Position numbers and translations under genes: made by a program. Under the pieces are notes generated by a model. It saw only the letters and a program-made list of their open reading frames with translations, was not told where the DNA came from and ran no database searches. A stretch of 64,000 bases of DNA from JAUIIK01 sp963745675 (GTDB taxonomy: Bacteria; Chloroflexota; Chloroflexia; Thermomicrobiales; CFX8), in the NCBI GenBank assembly GCA_963745675.1, contig CAVUYM010000018.1:248001-312000 (forward strand), written 5' to 3'. Positions 27,305 to 36,581 of the stretch are shown one piece after another (positions within the stretch are counted from its first letter, which is position 1; the number at the start of each line of letters is the position of its first letter).

Positions 27305-29296
27305 ATGCGAGTCTCTTCAATGAACGATGGACCGAATCCTAGTAACCAAGATCCGCGCCGCTCCGGCTCCGGTGGAGAAACTCCACAGCCGCGTTCGCGG
27401 ATTCCGAATTGGGCAATTATCGGGATCCTCGTCGCGATCGGGCTCTGGTACGCCTACGCACAGTTCTGGCCGAGTTCGGCGCAGCGCATCGAAATGCCCT
27501 ACTCGGCGATGATCGAGGCCGTCCAAAGCGGCCGTGTCGTCTCCGTCGAAATAAGCGGGCAAGATGTCAAAGGTCAGCTGACCGGCGAATTTCAGTGGAC
27601 CGGTGAGGAACTACTCGCCATCAGGCGAGCCGCTGCCGGATGGACGTCGATCCCGAGCGCAGTTCAGACGTCGTCCGAATTCGATTCAACGCTGCCGTTC
27701 CAGTCCGACGACGCATTTACCCAGATACTGCTGGATGCAGGCGTGCAGGTTTCGGCGGATGCGGGTAGCGGATCGATCCTGCCGCAATTGCTGGTCAGCT
27801 TCTTGCCGCTCGTGCTCTTCATCGGTGTGATCTTCTTCATCGGGCGGAACATGATGCGCGGCCAGCAGAACGTCTTCCGCTTCGGTAGCTCCAAGGCGAA
27901 GGTGTACGACGCAGAACGCCCGCAAGTGAGCTTCGATGATATGGCTGGGGAAGACGAAGCAAAGCGCGAGCTGTCCGAGGTCGTCGACTTCCTGAAACAC
28001 CCGATTAAATACCATCAGCTCGGAGCAAAGCTGCCACGCGGAGTCTTGCTCGTTGGTCCGCCTGGGACGGGTAAAACCCTGCTTGGCCGCGCCGTAGCTG
28101 GTGAAGCGGGCGTGCCCTTCTTCAGCGTGAGCGCATCAGAATTTGTTGAGATGTTCGTCGGGGTAGGTGCTTCCCGTGTGCGGGATCTCTTCAATAAGGC
28201 GAAGGCATCGTCACCTTCGATCGTTTTCGTCGATGAGCTCGACGCAGTCGGTCGCCAGCGCTTCGCCGGTCTTGGCGGCTCGAATGATGAGCGCGAACAG
28301 ACACTCAATCAGTTGCTGGTTGAGATGGATGGCTTTGACGATCGCCAGGAAGTGATTGTCCTGGCAGCCACAAACCGCCCGGATGTGCTCGATCCGGCGC
28401 TCCTGCGTCCGGGAAGATTCGACCGCCAGGTGACGATCGGTTTGCCGGACCGCAAAGGACGGGAAGAGATCTTCAAGATCCATACCCGTGGAATACCGGT
28501 CGCCGAGGAAGTTAATCTGGTGCGGCTGGCGGCCGGCACGCCTGGATTTTCCGGCGCGGACGTTGCCAATCTCGTCAACGAAGCGGCGCTGACCGCGGCG
28601 CGTCACGACCACAAGGTCGTCACGACAGCCGACTTCAATGAAGCGCTCGACAAGATCATTCTCGGGACAGCGCGATCACCGCTGGTAAATGAGCGTGAAC
28701 GCCTGGTCGTGGCCTACCACGAGGCGGGCCACGCTATCGTTGGCCACTTCTCCGAAGGCTCCGATCCACTGCGCAAGATCTCGATTGTGCCGCGCGGCCG
28801 GGCGTCGGGTGTCGTCATCCAGACTCCGGATGAAGACCGCTACAACTACTCGCGTACGTATCTGCTTTCCCGCATGGCGACAGCCATGGGCGGTCGCGCA
28901 GCGGAAGAGATGATCTTCTCCGAGATGACTACCGGCGCTCAAAGTGACATAAAGGAAGCGACGTCTCTTGCCCGCCGTATGGTTGGACTTTGGGGCATGA
29001 GTGAAGAGATCGGCCCCGTCTACCTCGGTAGCGGCGAGGAGCATGTCTTCCTCGGTCGCGAGATCACCCAGCACGATCAGATCGGTGAGCGCACGCAGGA
29101 CCGGGCTGATGATGCGGTACGGGATCTGGTCTTAGCCGCCCAGGAGAAGGCTAAATTCATTCTGTTCCAGCACCGCGAGGAACTGGATATCCTGGCCGAG
29201 CGCCTGACGTTGGATGAAACGCTCGATCAAGATCAGATCACGGAGATTCTCGGCTCGCAGCCAGTACACGACGCAGTACCGGCCGATGACGACTAG
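27305..29296 (+). CDS. ftsH: ATP-dependent zinc metalloprotease FtsH
   Basis: 663 residues, intact. It is a membrane-bound hexameric AAA+ protease that degrades damaged or unassembled membrane and regulatory proteins. Membrane helices lie near residues 34-52 and 160-180. Walker A GPPGTGKT is at about residue 250, Walker B is FVDELDAVGRQR, the SRH region contains TNRPDVLDPALLRPGRFDRQ, and the zinc site HEAGH is near residue 472, with a downstream Asp. The tail SQPVHDAVPADDD is acidic. A hairpin (GGCGTGC / GGCACGCC, 27278-27301) abuts the ATG; whether it modulates translation is unknown. MNDGP at 27320 is an alternative start. Confidence 0.95.
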   Translation: MRVSSMNDGPNPSNQDPRRSGSGGETPQPRSRIPNWAIIGILVAIGLWYAYAQFWPSSAQRIEMPYSAMIEAVQSGRVVSVEISGQDVKGQLTGEFQWTGEELLAIRRAAAGWTSIPSAVQTSSEFDSTLPFQSDDAFTQILLDAGVQVSADAGSGSILPQLLVSFLPLVLFIGVIFFIGRNMMRGQQNVFRFGSSKAKVYDAERPQVSFDDMAGEDEAKRELSEVVDFLKHPIKYHQLGAKLPRGVLLVGPPGTGKTLLGRAVAGEAGVPFFSVSASEFVEMFVGVGASRVRDLFNKAKASSPSIVFVDELDAVGRQRFAGLGGSNDEREQTLNQLLVEMDGFDDRQEVIVLAATNRPDVLDPALLRPGRFDRQVTIGLPDRKGREEIFKIHTRGIPVAEEVNLVRLAAGTPGFSGADVANLVNEAALTAARHDHKVVTTADFNEALDKIILGTARSPLVNERERLVVAYHEAGHAIVGHFSEGSDPLRKISIVPRGRASGVVIQTPDEDRYNYSRTYLLSRMATAMGGRAAEEMIFSEMTTGAQSDIKEATSLARRMVGLWGMSEEIGPVYLGSGEEHVFLGREITQHDQIGERTQDRADDAVRDLVLAAQEKAKFILFQHREELDILAERLTLDETLDQDQITEILGSQPVHDAVPADDD

Positions 29297-29371
29297 GGCA
29301 GTCGGGAGCCTCACCTGCGGGCAGACGAGGGCGAGATAGAGACCGAGCGGCAACCGAATTGCGATCAGACG

Positions 29372-30064
29372 ATGGCGAATCGGACGCCCGAACTGGTCAG
29401 CTTCTGGTTTGTTATCGTGGCCGCGTTGTTTGTGACGGCGTTGATCACCGCGAACATCATTGCCGTCAAAGTCGTCGACATTCGCGGTGTTCAAGTGCCG
29501 GCAGGAACGCTGACGCTCTTCCCGATCTCGTACATCTTTGGCGATGTGCTGACTGAGGTCTATGGTTTTCGGCGCGCTCGACAGGTGATCTGGCTGGGTT
29601 TCGGGTGCAACCTACTGGCGGTGTTCGCAATCTACCTGGGTGGAGTCTTGCCTGCGGCGGCATTCTGGCAGGACCAGGAGGCGTACGACACGATCCTGGG
29701 ATTCACAGGGCGCCTGCTTTTGGCCTCATTTGCGGGATATCTCGTTGGTGAGTTTGTAAACTCGTTTGTCCTCTCCAGGCTCAAACTACTGACCGGGGGA
29801 CGCTGGCTCTGGACCCGTACGATTGGTTCAACGATTTTCGGTCAGTTTGTCGATACAGGCATTTTCATCGCGATAGCGTTCAGCGGTGTTATTCCGAACG
29901 ACGCGCTGAGGTCAACGTTTATTGACGCGTGGCTCGTAAAGGTCGCCTACGAAACCCTCGCGACTCCAGTTACCTATTGGGTCGTTGGTTTCCTCAAGCG
30001 AGCAGACGCAACTGACGTCTACGACCGAGAGACGAGCTTTAACCCGTTCGGGTTGGGCTCATGA
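29372..30064 (+). CDS. Queuosine precursor transporter, YhhQ/VUT family
   Basis: 230 residues with six predicted membrane helices. ANIIAVKVVDIRGVQVPAG, FPISYIFGDVLTEVYGFRRA and TIGSTIFGQFVDTGIFI are the family's conserved segments. YhhQ imports preQ0/preQ1-type precursors for queuosine in tRNA, which an organism needs if it lacks the de novo pathway. It lies 75 bases after ftsH on the same strand. No preQ1 riboswitch-like element fits in that gap, and no weak start signal decides among ATG codons other than the one given. Confidence 0.88.
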   Translation: MANRTPELVSFWFVIVAALFVTALITANIIAVKVVDIRGVQVPAGTLTLFPISYIFGDVLTEVYGFRRARQVIWLGFGCNLLAVFAIYLGGVLPAAAFWQDQEAYDTILGFTGRLLLASFAGYLVGEFVNSFVLSRLKLLTGGRWLWTRTIGSTIFGQFVDTGIFIAIAFSGVIPNDALRSTFIDAWLVKVAYETLATPVTYWVVGFLKRADATDVYDRETSFNPFGLGS

Positions 30065-30115
30065 ACGTTCGTCGCTGATATCTAGTTCCTCCTTTTGCGT
30101 CGTTGTCGCACGAGT

Positions 30116-30165
30116 TTGCCGAACGAGCGGGCTAGGTTATCCTTAGCAGCCGGGTCATCATGACC
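30116..30165 (+). promoter_or_regulatory. Promoter and operator candidate upstream of fabD
   Basis: TTGCCG (30116-30121) and TATCCT (30138-30143) are spaced by 16 bases. A perfect palindrome GGTCAT-C-ATGACC at 30153-30165 would lie just after the start point. A repressor bound there would block fabD-fabF transcription; a fatty-acid regulator is a guess. Confidence 0.4.
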
Positions 30166-30207
30166 TATTTAGGGGTGGCTGAGATTAATGGGGAGCGGGA
30201 AGGCACG

Positions 30208-31176
30208 ATGACCATGTCGGCCGATACAGGCTGGATAAAAGAAAAGATCGCTCTCGTCTTTCCTGGCCAAGGCACGCAGCACGTTGGAATGGGACGCTAC
30301 CTCTACGATCATTTTCCCGCGGCCCGGGCAGTGATCGATCAGGCGGATGCCGTACTTGGCTATTCTCTCTCCAAACTCATGTTCGAGGGCCCTGCAGACG
30401 AACTCGAAGACACGCTAAACGCACAACCGGCGATCTTGACGATGAGTGTCGCGGCTCTGGAGGCCTTGCGAGAGCAATTGGGTGCAGTTGGGCAGAAGCT
30501 CCAGCCTGTCTATGTTGCGGGCCATTCGCTGGGAGAGTATTCGGCGCTCGTTGCCGCTGGAAGCCTGGATTTTCGCGACGCACTCCATCTGGTGCGCGAG
30601 CGGGGACGTTTGATGAAAGAAGCGGGGACTGAGTTTCCGGGCGGGATGGCGGCGGTGCTTGGTCTTGAGCCCGAAACGCTTGCCGCAGTATGTGACCAGG
30701 CTAGCAGGGAATTGGATGGGATTGTCGTCGTCGCAAACGATAACTGTCCCGGCCAGACGGTGATTTCCGGCGAATCGAAGGCGCTCGAACGGGCGATGGA
30801 GCTCGCGCTCGAGCATGGAGCTCGGCGCGCTGTCCGGTTGGATATTTCGATCGCTTCGCACTCGCCACTCATGGAGCGCGCGGCGCGCCAATTGGGCGAA
30901 ATCGTAAATATCATTGACTTTCGAGAGCCGGTCATTCCAATCGTTTCAAATCTCACAGGTCGGGTCAGCACGTCGGTCGAAGAGGTCCGCCGCAATGTCG
31001 GCAATCACATGATCCGGCCGGTGATGTGGACGAACTCGGTACGAGAAATGATCGATAGCGGTACGACAACATTTGTAGAAATAGGTCCGGGAAACGTTCT
31101 CGGCGGGCTCATCCGGCGTGTAAAGCGGGATGCCAAAACGATGACGCTGGCAGATCTACATCTGCACGGGAACTAG
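30208..31176 (+). CDS. fabD: Malonyl-CoA:ACP transacylase
   Basis: 322 residues from ATG 30208, preceded by GGGAAGG; the open frame from 30160 would begin inside the predicted operator. The enzyme transfers malonyl from CoA to acyl carrier protein to feed fatty acid elongation. VFPGQGTQHVGMG is the N-terminal signature, GHSLGEYSALVAAG holds the nucleophile near Ser107, and the catalytic His is in SIASHSPLMERA. QTVISGE and ISNLTG complete the family pattern. fabF follows after 45 bases. Genes for ACP, FabG and FabH are not beside it. Confidence 0.94.
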   Translation: MTMSADTGWIKEKIALVFPGQGTQHVGMGRYLYDHFPAARAVIDQADAVLGYSLSKLMFEGPADELEDTLNAQPAILTMSVAALEALREQLGAVGQKLQPVYVAGHSLGEYSALVAAGSLDFRDALHLVRERGRLMKEAGTEFPGGMAAVLGLEPETLAAVCDQASRELDGIVVVANDNCPGQTVISGESKALERAMELALEHGARRAVRLDISIASHSPLMERAARQLGEIVNIIDFREPVIPIVSNLTGRVSTSVEEVRRNVGNHMIRPVMWTNSVREMIDSGTTTFVEIGPGNVLGGLIRRVKRDAKTMTLADLHLHGN

Positions 31177-31221
31177 GGTCGAAGCACGGCCTGTGGGCCG
31201 TCTGGGAGAGTGGGTAATTCG

Positions 31222-32463
31222 ATGACAGAGAAAGCGCGCATCGTCATAACAGGCGTCGGCGCTGTGACTCCAATCGGCAACGACCCGGAGACGTACTGGG
31301 CCAATCTTTTGGCTGGGAAGTCGGGGGCTGCGCCAATTACCGCCTTCGACACGAGCGACCTGCCAGTGACCTTTGCTTGCGAGGTCAAAGACTTTGACCC
31401 GAGTGGCTACATTGACGCGAAAGCTGTGCGTCGCATGGACCGCTTTTCCCAGTTTGCTGTCGTTGCATCTGGTCAGGCTCTCGACAACGCTGGCATCGAA
31501 ATCAACGAGGACAATGCAGAGCGCACCGCGATCATCATGAACACTGGCGGCGGTGGTGTGCCGACGATGGTCAACGAAGTGCGCGCACATGACAATCGTG
31601 GACCGAGGAGGGTCAGTCCATTCTTCATTCCGATCTTTGCGCCGAACATGGCGGCTGCACAGGTTTCGCTTGCCTTTGGCGTTACCGGTCCGGTCATGGC
31701 TTCTGTTGCCGCATGTGCGGCTGGCGCTCAGGCGCTCGTGGATGGCTACCATCTCCTGCAACGAGGAGACGCTGACGTCGTCATCGCTGGCGGAACGGAA
31801 GCGGCGCTCACTCAGGTTTCGGTTGCGGCGTTCGCCAACATGCAGGCGCTCTCGCGGCGCAACGACTGCCCGGAAAAAGCGAGTAGGCCATTTGACGCCG
31901 ATCGCGACGGGTTTGTTTTTGGTGAAGGTTGTGGCGCATTGATCCTGGAACGTGAAGACGACGCCCGTGCACGAGGAGCAACGATTCTCTGCGAGCTGGC
32001 CGGTGGAGCGCTCACGGCGGACGCTTTCCACATCACCGCACCGGAGCCTGAGGGCCGTAGCGTCACTCGCGCAATGCGACAAGCGTTGGAGAAGGCGCAC
32101 ATGAGCCCCTCGGACATTGACGCCGTTTATGCACATGCCACGAGCACTCCGATCGGAGATATTGCCGAGACCAAGGCGATCAAGAAGGCTTTTGGCGCGC
32201 ATGCGTACAATCTGGCGGTCTGTTCTCCCAAGAGTCAGCTCGGCCACCTGGTTGGCGCGGCTGGCGCGGTCAGCGCCGTCGCTGCTGTGTTGTCGTTGCG
32301 AGACCAGATCATGGCGCCGACGATCAATCTCGAAACGCCCGATCCTGAGTGCGATCTGGACTACATCCCGAATAAGGCCCGTAAGATGAAGCTCGACGCC
32401 ATTCTCTCCAATTCATTTGGGTTTGGTGGACAGAACGTCGTCTGTGCTTTCCGGAGAATCTAG
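31222..32463 (+). CDS. fabF: Beta-ketoacyl-ACP synthase II
   Basis: 413 residues from ATG 31222; GTG 31210 is too close to its GGGAGAG site. The enzyme condenses acyl chains with malonyl-ACP. ASVAACAAGAQA holds the nucleophile Cys165; HATSTPIGD and SPKSQLGHLVGAAGA hold the two catalytic His, and the Lys of SPKSQ is also conserved. HATSTPIGD replaces the usual HGTSTxxGD with Ala for Gly. DGFVFGEGCGALILE and SNSFGFGGQN are family landmarks. It is the second gene of the fabD operon and is followed by a hairpin at 32.5 kb. Confidence 0.94.
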   Translation: MTEKARIVITGVGAVTPIGNDPETYWANLLAGKSGAAPITAFDTSDLPVTFACEVKDFDPSGYIDAKAVRRMDRFSQFAVVASGQALDNAGIEINEDNAERTAIIMNTGGGGVPTMVNEVRAHDNRGPRRVSPFFIPIFAPNMAAAQVSLAFGVTGPVMASVAACAAGAQALVDGYHLLQRGDADVVIAGGTEAALTQVSVAAFANMQALSRRNDCPEKASRPFDADRDGFVFGEGCGALILEREDDARARGATILCELAGGALTADAFHITAPEPEGRSVTRAMRQALEKAHMSPSDIDAVYAHATSTPIGDIAETKAIKKAFGAHAYNLAVCSPKSQLGHLVGAAGAVSAVAAVLSLRDQIMAPTINLETPDPECDLDYIPNKARKMKLDAILSNSFGFGGQNVVCAFRRI

Positions 32464-32501
32464 GAAGGTTCCTAGCGTTACCCATAGGACGCGCGATGAT
32501 G

Positions 32502-32532
32502 ATGGGCACGACGCCATCGTCGTGACGCCCAT
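32502..32532. terminator. Imperfect hairpin between convergent fabF and nuclease genes
   Basis: ATGGGC and ACGACG pair with CGTCGT and GCCCAT around a CCAT loop, with a 3-base bulge. It has no T-tract. Confidence 0.45.
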
Positions 32533-32620
32533 ACGCGTGCAGTTGAGGCGTCGACCACTAACATTCGTTGATGGAATCCTTGACATCCAGACGAACCGCT
32601 AGCGACTCCCGCCGAAGGAA

Positions 32621-33148
32621 TTAGCGGCAAGATCGCCAGAGTCCTGCTTCCAGCCGCGACGCCTCTCGTTCCGCCGCAAAGAGATTGTCACTATAACGCT
32701 CGTTTGGCGGATAGGATCCCGCTTCGGCGAATCCGCTGGCGACAAGCTGCTCGTTCACCATCGTTAGATTCCCGTCCTGCCCATCGACGTAGACGTAGCG
32801 CAGCAGGCGTCCGTAGCGGTCGCGATCCTCGGTGTCGGCTTCCAGGTACACCTTCTGGCCGCCAACGAGACGCTCATTCTCCTTACTCGCTTCGGGGCCG
32901 TAACACTCAACCGGCTGATCTGGCGCAACCGATTCAGGCGCGTCAATGCCGATGTAGCGCAAGCGCTCTTCGCGACCATCGATCAGCACAATAATCGTGT
33001 CGCCGTCCACGACCCGGACGACCTGCGCTTCCTGCAAGGCGGCGCTCGAATCGGCTGTGTCCTCTTGCGTCGCGAATTCGACATCGCAGCCGCAGGCGAT
33101 CACTGTCAGGACGACAGACGCCAGCAGGCACGTTAGTCGAGTCTGCAA
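32621..33148 (-). CDS. Thermonuclease-family lipoprotein
   Basis: 175 residues starting with TTG 33148, which overlaps the end of the upstream LLM gene by 16 bases. The lipobox-like VIACGC gives a lipidated Cys near residue 19-21. The SNc-type nuclease domain has VVRVVDGDTIIV, RLRYIGIDAPES, and EDRDRYGRLLRYVYVDG with the catalytic Arg and Glu set of staphylococcal nuclease. It should act outside the membrane on DNA or RNA, for nutrient use or defence. The overlap implies coupling to the LLM genes, although no functional link is evident. Confidence 0.85.
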   Translation of the reverse strand: MQTRLTCLLASVVLTVIACGCDVEFATQEDTADSSAALQEAQVVRVVDGDTIIVLIDGREERLRYIGIDAPESVAPDQPVECYGPEASKENERLVGGQKVYLEADTEDRDRYGRLLRYVYVDGQDGNLTMVNEQLVASGFAEAGSYPPNERYSDNLFAAEREASRLEAGLWRSCR

Positions 33149-33918
33149 GCTTCGAGCAGCTCCAGCAGGCTGTCCGCGGAATCATCGGCGGTGATAGCCC
33201 GGATGATAGCGATATCGAGGACTGACTCTTCGCGTTCAATGCCCGAGCGCAGTTCCTCCCTGTCACGACCCGTCACGACCGTATCGTGGGCTCGCTTGCC
33301 GTGTGCGCGGAAGAGCGCGCTGAACGATCCTGCGGCGTCGTAGCGATCTGCCACCTCGTCCATTGCCGCTTGTGCTTGGGGAAGCAGCGCGCAACGGATG
33401 TAGGAGACGACCGGAGGGGCTTCGCGCCCTGCTCGATTCCGCGCCTTCTTCGACAAGTGGTCGGGAAGCTTCGATCGCCTCCTTGAACCACCAGGTGAAG
33501 ATGACGCCATCGGAGATTTCGCCGGCCAGCTTCGTCATGTTCGGACCGACTGCGCCGACCATGACGCTGACGCCAAGTTCAGCGCGTAGTCGTTCGACGG
33601 CATCTCGCATCGTATCCAGTGCCCCGGCCGGTCCACCGCCCCAGCCGATGCCCATCCAGAAGCGATCCATTGGAATGCTCGAGTTCGCGCATGTCGTCGA
33701 TCAGGAGATCGAGCGAGCGGCGGTTGTATGGCAGCACCCCGGTGCCGATTGGGAGACTGGTGACTTCCGCAGCGGCTGCGACAGCTTCCATCGCGCTCTC
33801 TCGGGGGCGAGCCATTCAGCCAGAACGAGTCGTAATTCGCCGCTTCCGCTGCCTTCGCAACTTCTCGCACAACGTCGAGCGGAACGGTCGCATCGATGCC
33901 GAATCCGCGATGGGTCAT
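33133..33918 (-). CDS. LLM-class flavin-dependent oxidoreductase, copy 2 (frameshifted)
   Basis: About 262 residues over four frames. It begins MTHRGFGIDATVPLDVVREV, then FWLNGSPP, TSLPIGTGVLPYNRRSLDLL, DRFWMGIGWGGGPAGAL and VSVMVGAVGPNMTKLAGEIS, and ends AIIRAITADDSADSLLELLE. This is the TIM-barrel luciferase-like monooxygenase pattern; many members use F420. Every block aligns with the intact paralog directly upstream, so the breaks are probably sequence errors. The start ATG 33918 overlaps the paralog's stop by four bases (ATGA). Confidence 0.75.
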
Positions 33919-34706
33919 GCGCTAGCTCCGCCTGGTTTGCAGGCCTCGAGCAGCCTAAGGATGGTGGATGGTTCATCGTCAGGTGTAATGGCTCGCACGA
34001 CCGATTCGTCAAGGACGGCTTCGAACTCCTGGATGCCAGTCTGGAGTACAGCCGGGTTCTTGCCGCGCAATACAGTCAGGTGAGCATCGACTCCCTGTCG
34101 TTTGAAATGGGCTCCATAGGCTGGAACCGAGTCGTAGCGACTAGCCTGGACCATGATTTCGGCCTCCGCCTCGGGCAGGAGTCCGGCGCGAACATAGGAC
34201 ATGATGATCGGTGCGTCGCGACCGGCCTCCCGGGCAGCGTCTTCGATCCGCTCCCGTGATGTTGCGGAATAGGCGGGCGTTATCCAGTTCAGAAGGACAC
34301 CGTCGGCCATTTCACCGCTGAGGTCGACCATGCGTGGGCCGAGCGCGGCAAGGATGACCGCACAGCTAAGGCTGTCATGGAGCGTCGTTATAGCTTCCCG
34401 CGCGTTGGTTAGCGCTCCCTTTGGTCCCGGCGAGCCGATGCCGAGCCAGAGCCGGTCCTGGGGGAGTTCGTAGCGCAAGACATCCTCAGCGATCGAGGCG
34501 GCTGGCCGCCGGCCAAGAGGGATGACACCGACCCCGAGCTTGATCGTGTCGGTCACTGATGCTGCTTCGCTCAAACACTCCAGTCCGTCAGCGCCCGGCG
34601 TGTCGTTGACCCAGAACGAACTGTAGCCTGCTTCTTCAGCCGCCTTCGCAACGATCTTGATCGTCTCATTATCAACTGCGGCTGCAATTCCAAATCCTCT
34701 ACCCAT
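33915..34706 (-). CDS. LLM-class flavin-dependent oxidoreductase, copy 1
   Basis: 263 residues, intact, ATG 34706 with AAGGAGA. MGRGFGIAAAVDNETIKIVA, SSFWVNDTPG, KLGVGVIPLGRR, RLWLGIGSPGPKGAL and VILAALGPRMVDLSGEMADG follow the luciferase-like (F420-dependent or FMN) fold. The protein is short compared with the usual 300-340 residues, lacking some of the insertion segments. The substrate is unknown. It is followed with ATGA overlap by a paralog, and then by a nuclease lipoprotein, as a three-gene coupled operon. Confidence 0.82.
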   Translation of the reverse strand: MGRGFGIAAAVDNETIKIVAKAAEEAGYSSFWVNDTPGADGLECLSEAASVTDTIKLGVGVIPLGRRPAASIAEDVLRYELPQDRLWLGIGSPGPKGALTNAREAITTLHDSLSCAVILAALGPRMVDLSGEMADGVLLNWITPAYSATSRERIEDAAREAGRDAPIIMSYVRAGLLPEAEAEIMVQASRYDSVPAYGAHFKRQGVDAHLTVLRGKNPAVLQTGIQEFEAVLDESVVRAITPDDEPSTILRLLEACKPGGASA

Positions 34707-35165
34707 TAGATCTCCTTAGAAAATGTGCTCGAATTTGCGTACCTCAAAAAATCATACCCGCTTTCTGAATCCCTGACGGTAGCGACGATGCGATACGCAT
34801 ATTCGCTGCTCTCAATTGTCATGAATCTGGGTTATGAGGGGGTCACTTCAAGTATGGAGGCGTAGGCGATTGCGGGCAGTAGTCGGCATGGATTCATAGC
34901 AAATTTGAAACTAGATGCGACATATCCCAGCGTGGATCAATTCATGATAGCCAATGCATACAGGATCACTGGAAATGGGCACGAGCTGGTTCGAATCAGG
35001 GATACGGCCAGGATCAAAAAAGATGCTTCGGCGGGTCTGCAAACTAAGACATTTCGCCTATATCTTCTCTCTTTGGCATCAACTTATCATTGTTCCGAGC
35101 GATACAAACGTTGCAATGGCCATACCCGGCTACGAATCTGGATTTCAACTACTAAGGACGCTGGA

Positions 35166-35804
35166 TTGAAGCGAGAAGAAGATCAATCCGCATTGTCCAT
35201 CGTGACCTGGAATTGGCCGACCCGCCGCCAGTGGACTACTGCTGGAGCGCTCTTGATATTGCTCCTGTTGGTCCTCCGACAGCTGACAGGCATTCAGGAT
35301 ATCTTCACGTTTCCGATGGTACTCGTCCTGGTTGGCTTGCTCTACCAGCCGGGAAAAAGCTTGCGAATCGTTGAAGCCGAGAACTTCATGAACGTCCAGA
35401 CGGCTTACGCTTGGAACATCGTTCGCCGTCGCAATCACTTCCACACGGATTTCGCAACAACTCAATCAGCGATCTCCAGAGCAATTCCCTGGGAGCTCAG
35501 CTGGCAGGACTGGTGGTCGGCTGTCAAACACGGCGGTCGGATCGAACGACTAGAAATGCACGCGATTCTCGTGGGCTTCAGGCGGCGCGGCATTGCGATT
35601 CCAGTCGAAGCGGATGATGCCAAGTTGGCCGTCAATTTCAACATCGTGGCAAGTGGCAAAGTGACTACGACTCGGGAGTGGTCGATTGGATGGGGATTAA
35701 TTCAGAGGCAGACTTCCAAGATGTCCGAGCAACTCCCAGCGACATTTGTCTTTGTGCCAACAGAAATTTCAATGGAAGATATTCGCCAACTCGGTAGCTC
35801 TTAG
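35166..35804 (+). CDS. Membrane protein, unknown function
   Basis: 212 residues if started at TTG 35166, which has AAGGA seven bases upstream; the open frame reaches back to 34905, but that part has odd composition and no start signal. Two close hydrophobic segments (TAGALLILLLLVLRQL and FPMVLVLVGLLYQPG) form a hairpin, followed by a soluble domain of about 140 residues. No family was recognised. It lies in a lower-GC stretch with a second unknown membrane protein, suggesting a small acquired island. Confidence 0.45.
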   Translation: MKREEDQSALSIVTWNWPTRRQWTTAGALLILLLLVLRQLTGIQDIFTFPMVLVLVGLLYQPGKSLRIVEAENFMNVQTAYAWNIVRRRNHFHTDFATTQSAISRAIPWELSWQDWWSAVKHGGRIERLEMHAILVGFRRRGIAIPVEADDAKLAVNFNIVASGKVTTTREWSIGWGLIQRQTSKMSEQLPATFVFVPTEISMEDIRQLGSS

Positions 35805-35983
35805 ACAGTCCGTGGTTGGTCACTCACGAAAGTGTATGTGCTACAGTCAGGGCATCCGAACTTTCAGTTTTGCAAGGAAACCAGAGTCCATTTCGTCATG
35901 GAGTGGTTGCATTCAGGAGCGCAGTGCCCAATATCTAGGAAACCTCACCGAGCTCCAGACCGCGTGCCCTTAGTTCTGGGGAG

Positions 35984-36472
35984 ATGAAGATGTTCAGAAC
36001 CAAGACGCGAATTCTGCATATTGACGCCTCTCCGACTACTTGCCGTAAACGACTTGAGTGGTTGATAAAGACAGACGACGAAACAAATCGGGCTGCCTAT
36101 AAGGGCAAAATTTCTGAGTCTCAATTCGAAATAGTGCGCAAGTTCGGATCTGGCCTTTATGTCCCGGCACCAACTATCGCTACCGGGCGGATCCGACCCA
36201 GAACATCGCCAGACCAAGGCACTATTGTTGAGTTGGACATTCGCATCGGGCGGATAAACCTGTTTGCTGCATATTTTCTCTTCCTGTGTACCGGGGTAGT
36301 CGCGGTCAACGTGTTATCCGGCGCTGGTTGGTTATGGATTATCTTACTGATTGCTTTTTACGTCGCGATCATTATTGAAGAATCCGTTCGTGCGCGCAAG
36401 ATTCGAGAAGAATTGTACGTAGCCATACGCTCAGCGCTCGTTGGAGGTGATCAAGATCAAGTCGCGATGTAG
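35984..36472 (+). CDS. Membrane protein, unknown function
   Basis: 162 residues, ATG 35984 directly after GGGGAG. An N-terminal soluble part of about 90 residues precedes two hydrophobic segments (LFAAYFLFLCTGVVAVNVL and LWIILLIAFYVAIIIEES) and a charged tail. The N-terminal layout (SPTTCRKRLEWLIK, then strand-rich) recalls small lipid or effector-binding modules, but I cannot name it. GC content is lower than in flanking genes. It is probably related in origin to the unknown gene just upstream. Confidence 0.5.
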   Translation: MKMFRTKTRILHIDASPTTCRKRLEWLIKTDDETNRAAYKGKISESQFEIVRKFGSGLYVPAPTIATGRIRPRTSPDQGTIVELDIRIGRINLFAAYFLFLCTGVVAVNVLSGAGWLWIILLIAFYVAIIIEESVRARKIREELYVAIRSALVGGDQDQVAM

Positions 36473-36581
36473 AACGCAGGATTGAATATCTTCACTTGTG
36501 ACTGGTCTACCCGAATAGCATCAACGTAGTTCCAGAACAATGCCGGTGCTGACAACTGCGCCAGCATGATGACAACCAGCG

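Noticed and set aside
31156..32247. 363-codon minus-strand ORF opposite fabF
   Set aside because: Exact antisense of an intact conserved gene, with no ribosome site or recognisable domain.
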